From: Chloroflexota bacterium | Lineage (GTDB): Bacteria; Chloroflexota; Dehalococcoidia; UBA2247; RBG-13-53-26 | DNA length: 7,213 bases | NCBI GenBank assembly: GCA_003650185.1 | Contig: QMOF01000114.1 | Coordinates: 1 to 7,213, forward strand | Direction of reading: 5' to 3' | Shown: positions 5,163 through 7,213 of the stretch, piece after piece | Position numbering within the stretch: the stretch's first letter is position 1 | Layout of the letters: every line of letters starts with the position of its first letter | The notes under the pieces: generated by a model | The model's input: the letters and a program-made list of their open reading frames with translations, nothing else | Database searches by the model: none | Told to the model about the DNA's origin: nothing | Position numbers and translations under genes: made by a program

Positions 5163-7097
5163 TCAGTCCACCCGGTTGACTTGGATCTCTGCTCTCACCA
5201 CGCCCTGCCTGCCATCACGATAGAATACCGGCACATCCATAGCCACCTTGTCTTCCTCGCCGTACAGTGCAGCTATGAAATCCTTATACCGCTCCTCGAC
5301 CAAACGCCGTCTCAACTTCATCGTGCGTGTCAACTCCGCTTCGTCTGGATCGAGCTCCTTGGGCATGCTGATGAACCGTTTGATCCTCTGCCCCTCCGGC
5401 AGTTTCATATTGAGGTTCTTCACCTCTGTGCCCAACAATTCACAGACTTCCGGCTTCTGCGAGAGATCAGCAAAGGTCGTGTAGGCAATCTTCTTCTTCT
5501 CAGCCCAGTTGCCTACGTTGTCGTAGTTGATGTTGATGACAGCGACTATATAGCTTCGCGTTTCATCCCCAACAACGAATGCGTCCTTTATGTATGGACT
5601 GAACTTGAGGCGGCTTTCAATGTACTGAGGCGCAAACTTCGTGCCATCGGAAAGGCAACTCATGTGCTCCAACCTGTCGAGGTAGTGCAGATGGCCATCC
5701 TCATCCAGGTAGCCAGCATCGCCGGTGTGATACCAGCCGCCGGCAAAAGCTTCCTCAGTGGCTTTGGCATCCTTGTAATAGCCCAGCGCGCGGGACGGCC
5801 CCATAGCCAGTATCTCGCCCTCATTGGTGAGCCTCACTATGGTCTCGGGGTATATCAATCCCACGGAGTCGACCTTTATGTCTGTGCCCCTATGCTGTGA
5901 GACCCCAATCTCGGTCATCCCATAGAGCTGGCGCAAGTCCACACCTATGGCTGTAATCAGCTTGAAGACGTCCGGGCCCAATGCTGATCCGGCAGTGAAG
6001 GCAACGCGTATCTTCACCAGGCCGAGTTTGTCCCTCAACGGATCGAGCATGAGTGACTTCGCAATCCAGTGTGCTATTCGCCACGGCCAGCTCAGTTTCT
6101 GGCCGCAGAACTTGGCATCAGCCGCACGGTAGCCTACAGGCAAGCAGAGGTTGAACACCACCCTTTTGAGGAAGGTGGTCTCGGCGATCTTGTTCTGGAT
6201 GGTGGCTGCGGTCATCTCCCAGAGCCTCGAGGGATACATCAAGAAAGTGGCACCAATTTCACGTATGTTGGCCTGCACTGTTTCCTGTGACTCTGGAAAG
6301 CTGATTCTGACGCCCCGGTTCAGGCTGGCCATCAACCCGAGCCCCTGCTCGGCAGACCACCCCGGCAGAATGAAGGAGACCCACTCATCTTTTTCTGATA
6401 TCGGGTTGAAAAAATAGAAGGAGGTGTTTGAAGAGACCACACCGGCATAGCTTATCATGGCAGCTTTGGGCAGCCCGGTGGTACCTGAAGTGTACATCAG
6501 CAGAGCGAGATCGGTGGTCTTACCCCTGGCGATGCTCTCTTCGAAGGCCCCGGGGTGATCCTTGCCATAGCTCACCCCAATCTCTGCGATGGAGTCGAAA
6601 CTGGCCAGAATCGGGTCTTCGTAGCAATGCAGCCCTTTGCCATCCCAGTAGATTACCTTCTTCACCAGCGGCAACTCATCCTTGATAGCGAGAATCTTGT
6701 CCACCTGCTCCTGGTCTTGGGCCACAACAATCTTCGCGTCAGAGTGCTCCAGGAAGAATTTCACCTCGGCCGGAGCGCAACTGGAGAACACGCCCGTAAC
6801 AACGCCACCAATAGCCTGTGCAGCCAGTTCCGCCCAGAACCAGTGTGGGTCATTGTCTCCCAGGATAGCCATGACATCGCCGCGCTGGAAGCCAAGGCTC
6901 ATGAGACCGTGAGAGAAGTTCCTGATCTTCTCATAAGCCTCCTTCCAGGTGTACTCCCTCCAGAAGCCGAGCTCCTTCTTGCGCATCCAAACCTTGTCAG
7001 CCCACTTCTGGTAGTTCGCCATCAAGAGTTTGGGTAGCGTCAAATCGGCGTCGGTATCGACAGTCACGCCCATCTCGTGTCCACGACCTTTTCGCAT
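5163..7097 (-). CDS. AMP-forming long-chain-type acyl-CoA synthetase (ANL superfamily)
   Basis: This 644-aa soluble enzyme should activate a carboxylic acid with ATP to acyl-AMP and then to acyl-CoA. Motifs in order: ATP loop YTSGTTGLPK (202-211); LYGMTE (391-396); GWYHTGD (454-460), whose Asp binds the ribose; DR (474-475) at the hinge between N- and C-domains, followed by CLSDGTKFAPQYIE; and ELTRTMKLRRR (587-597) in the C-domain, with K594 the likely adenylation Lys. A ~30-residue tail (615-644, with VFYRDGRQGVVRAEIQV) follows the usual end. Such tails occur in ligases encoded beside Liv transporters. ATG 7097 has GAAGGAG 13 nt upstream but overlaps the previous gene by 34 nt. ATG 7073 (residue 9, MGVTVDT) would overlap by only 10 nt and has no strong ribosome site. 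Gene order with livH and livM suggests that substrate uptake and CoA activation are coupled. Chain length or aromatic specificity cannot be told. Confidence 0.92.
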   Translation of the reverse strand: MRKGRGHEMGVTVDTDADLTLPKLLMANYQKWADKVWMRKKELGFWREYTWKEAYEKIRNFSHGLMSLGFQRGDVMAILGDNDPHWFWAELAAQAIGGVVTGVFSSCAPAEVKFFLEHSDAKIVVAQDQEQVDKILAIKDELPLVKKVIYWDGKGLHCYEDPILASFDSIAEIGVSYGKDHPGAFEESIARGKTTDLALLMYTSGTTGLPKAAMISYAGVVSSNTSFYFFNPISEKDEWVSFILPGWSAEQGLGLMASLNRGVRISFPESQETVQANIREIGATFLMYPSRLWEMTAATIQNKIAETTFLKRVVFNLCLPVGYRAADAKFCGQKLSWPWRIAHWIAKSLMLDPLRDKLGLVKIRVAFTAGSALGPDVFKLITAIGVDLRQLYGMTEIGVSQHRGTDIKVDSVGLIYPETIVRLTNEGEILAMGPSRALGYYKDAKATEEAFAGGWYHTGDAGYLDEDGHLHYLDRLEHMSCLSDGTKFAPQYIESRLKFSPYIKDAFVVGDETRSYIVAVININYDNVGNWAEKKKIAYTTFADLSQKPEVCELLGTEVKNLNMKLPEGQRIKRFISMPKELDPDEAELTRTMKLRRRLVEERYKDFIAALYGEEDKVAMDVPVFYRDGRQGVVRAEIQVNRVD

Positions 7098-7213
7098 TCC
7101 TGCGGCAGTGCTCCTTCGGGTAGAAACTCGATCCTGTCCATCCGCAGCTTGAAGACTTCCTGGCAGCGCCGGTTGATGGCCTCGGACAAGGAGTTGCGGT
7201 CCACCCCGGGCCT
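7064..7213 (-). CDS. C-terminal end of an AMP-forming ligase, phenylacetate-CoA-ligase-like (partial)
   Basis: Forty-nine codons are visible from the window edge to TGA at 7064-7066. The sequence has GVDRNSLSEAINRRCQEVFKLRMD, then IEFLPEGALP and KVVDTRWA at the end. This fits the small C-terminal domain of phenylacetate-CoA ligase (PaaK)-type enzymes: a helix, then a VE(F/L)VPPGxLP strand, then (R/K)VIDxR. The loop between LP and VVD that usually carries the catalytic Lys looks a few residues short, so an inactive or divergent member is possible. The gene overlaps the next ligase start, implying translational coupling. With so little sequence the family call is tentative. Confidence 0.55.
   Translation of the reverse strand, partial: RPGVDRNSLSEAINRRCQEVFKLRMDRIEFLPEGALPQECEKVVDTRWA

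Noticed and set aside
5154..5900. 248-codon plus-strand open frame opposite the acyl-CoA synthetase
   Set aside because: It is antisense to the conserved C-terminal half of the synthetase, and its translation has no recognisable domain.

Overview
The window reads almost entirely on the minus strand. It is GC-rich, densely coded bacterial DNA and looks like part of a catabolic locus for organic acids handled as CoA thioesters. No gene fixes the taxon. The SBP lipoprotein with a Cys followed by a poly-glycine linker, a Liv-type ABC cassette combined with AMP-forming acyl-CoA ligases, and an old-yellow-enzyme/dienoyl-CoA-reductase-like protein would fit an uncultured Chloroflexota (Dehalococcoidia-like) or Desulfobacterota-like organism. 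That placement is inference with low confidence.

In transcription order from the right edge: (1) 7213-7064 is the last 49 codons of an upstream gene, most like the C-terminus of a phenylacetate-CoA-ligase-type enzyme. (2) 7097-5163 is a full-length 644-aa AMP-forming acyl-CoA synthetase whose start overlaps gene 1. (3) 5142-4282 is a LivH-type permease. (4) 4277-3234 is a LivM-type permease. (5) After a 120-nt gap carrying a possible extra promoter and a small hairpin, 3113-1866 is a Liv-type substrate-binding lipoprotein. The tight spacing suggests one operon that takes up a carboxylic or amphipathic substrate and activates it to a CoA ester. The two ATPase subunits (LivG/LivF) are not in the window.

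The roughly 520-base stretch 1344-1865 has no intact gene. It holds stem-loops just after the SBP stop, a short coding-like frame without a start codon, a perfect TATAAT inside a near-perfect inverted repeat, and an internally deleted relic of an IS1182-like transposase (1722-1501) in which an N-terminal and a C-terminal piece sit in one frame around a stop codon. A perfect 9-bp inverted repeat then abuts a G7 ribosome-binding tract in front of the last gene.

(6) 1343-1, cut by the window edge, is a flavin/Fe-S reductase of the NADH:flavin oxidoreductase (old yellow enzyme)/2,4-dienoyl-CoA reductase family. It could reduce an unsaturated CoA ester or enoate made downstream of the ligases. It has an unusual Asp in place of the second Cys of the 4Fe-4S motif and a degenerate form of another family motif.

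I see no tRNA, rRNA or CRISPR array. The most interesting points are the Asp-substituted cluster motif, the transposase relic with the structured leader it leaves in front of the reductase gene, and the ligase-transporter operon without visible ATPases.
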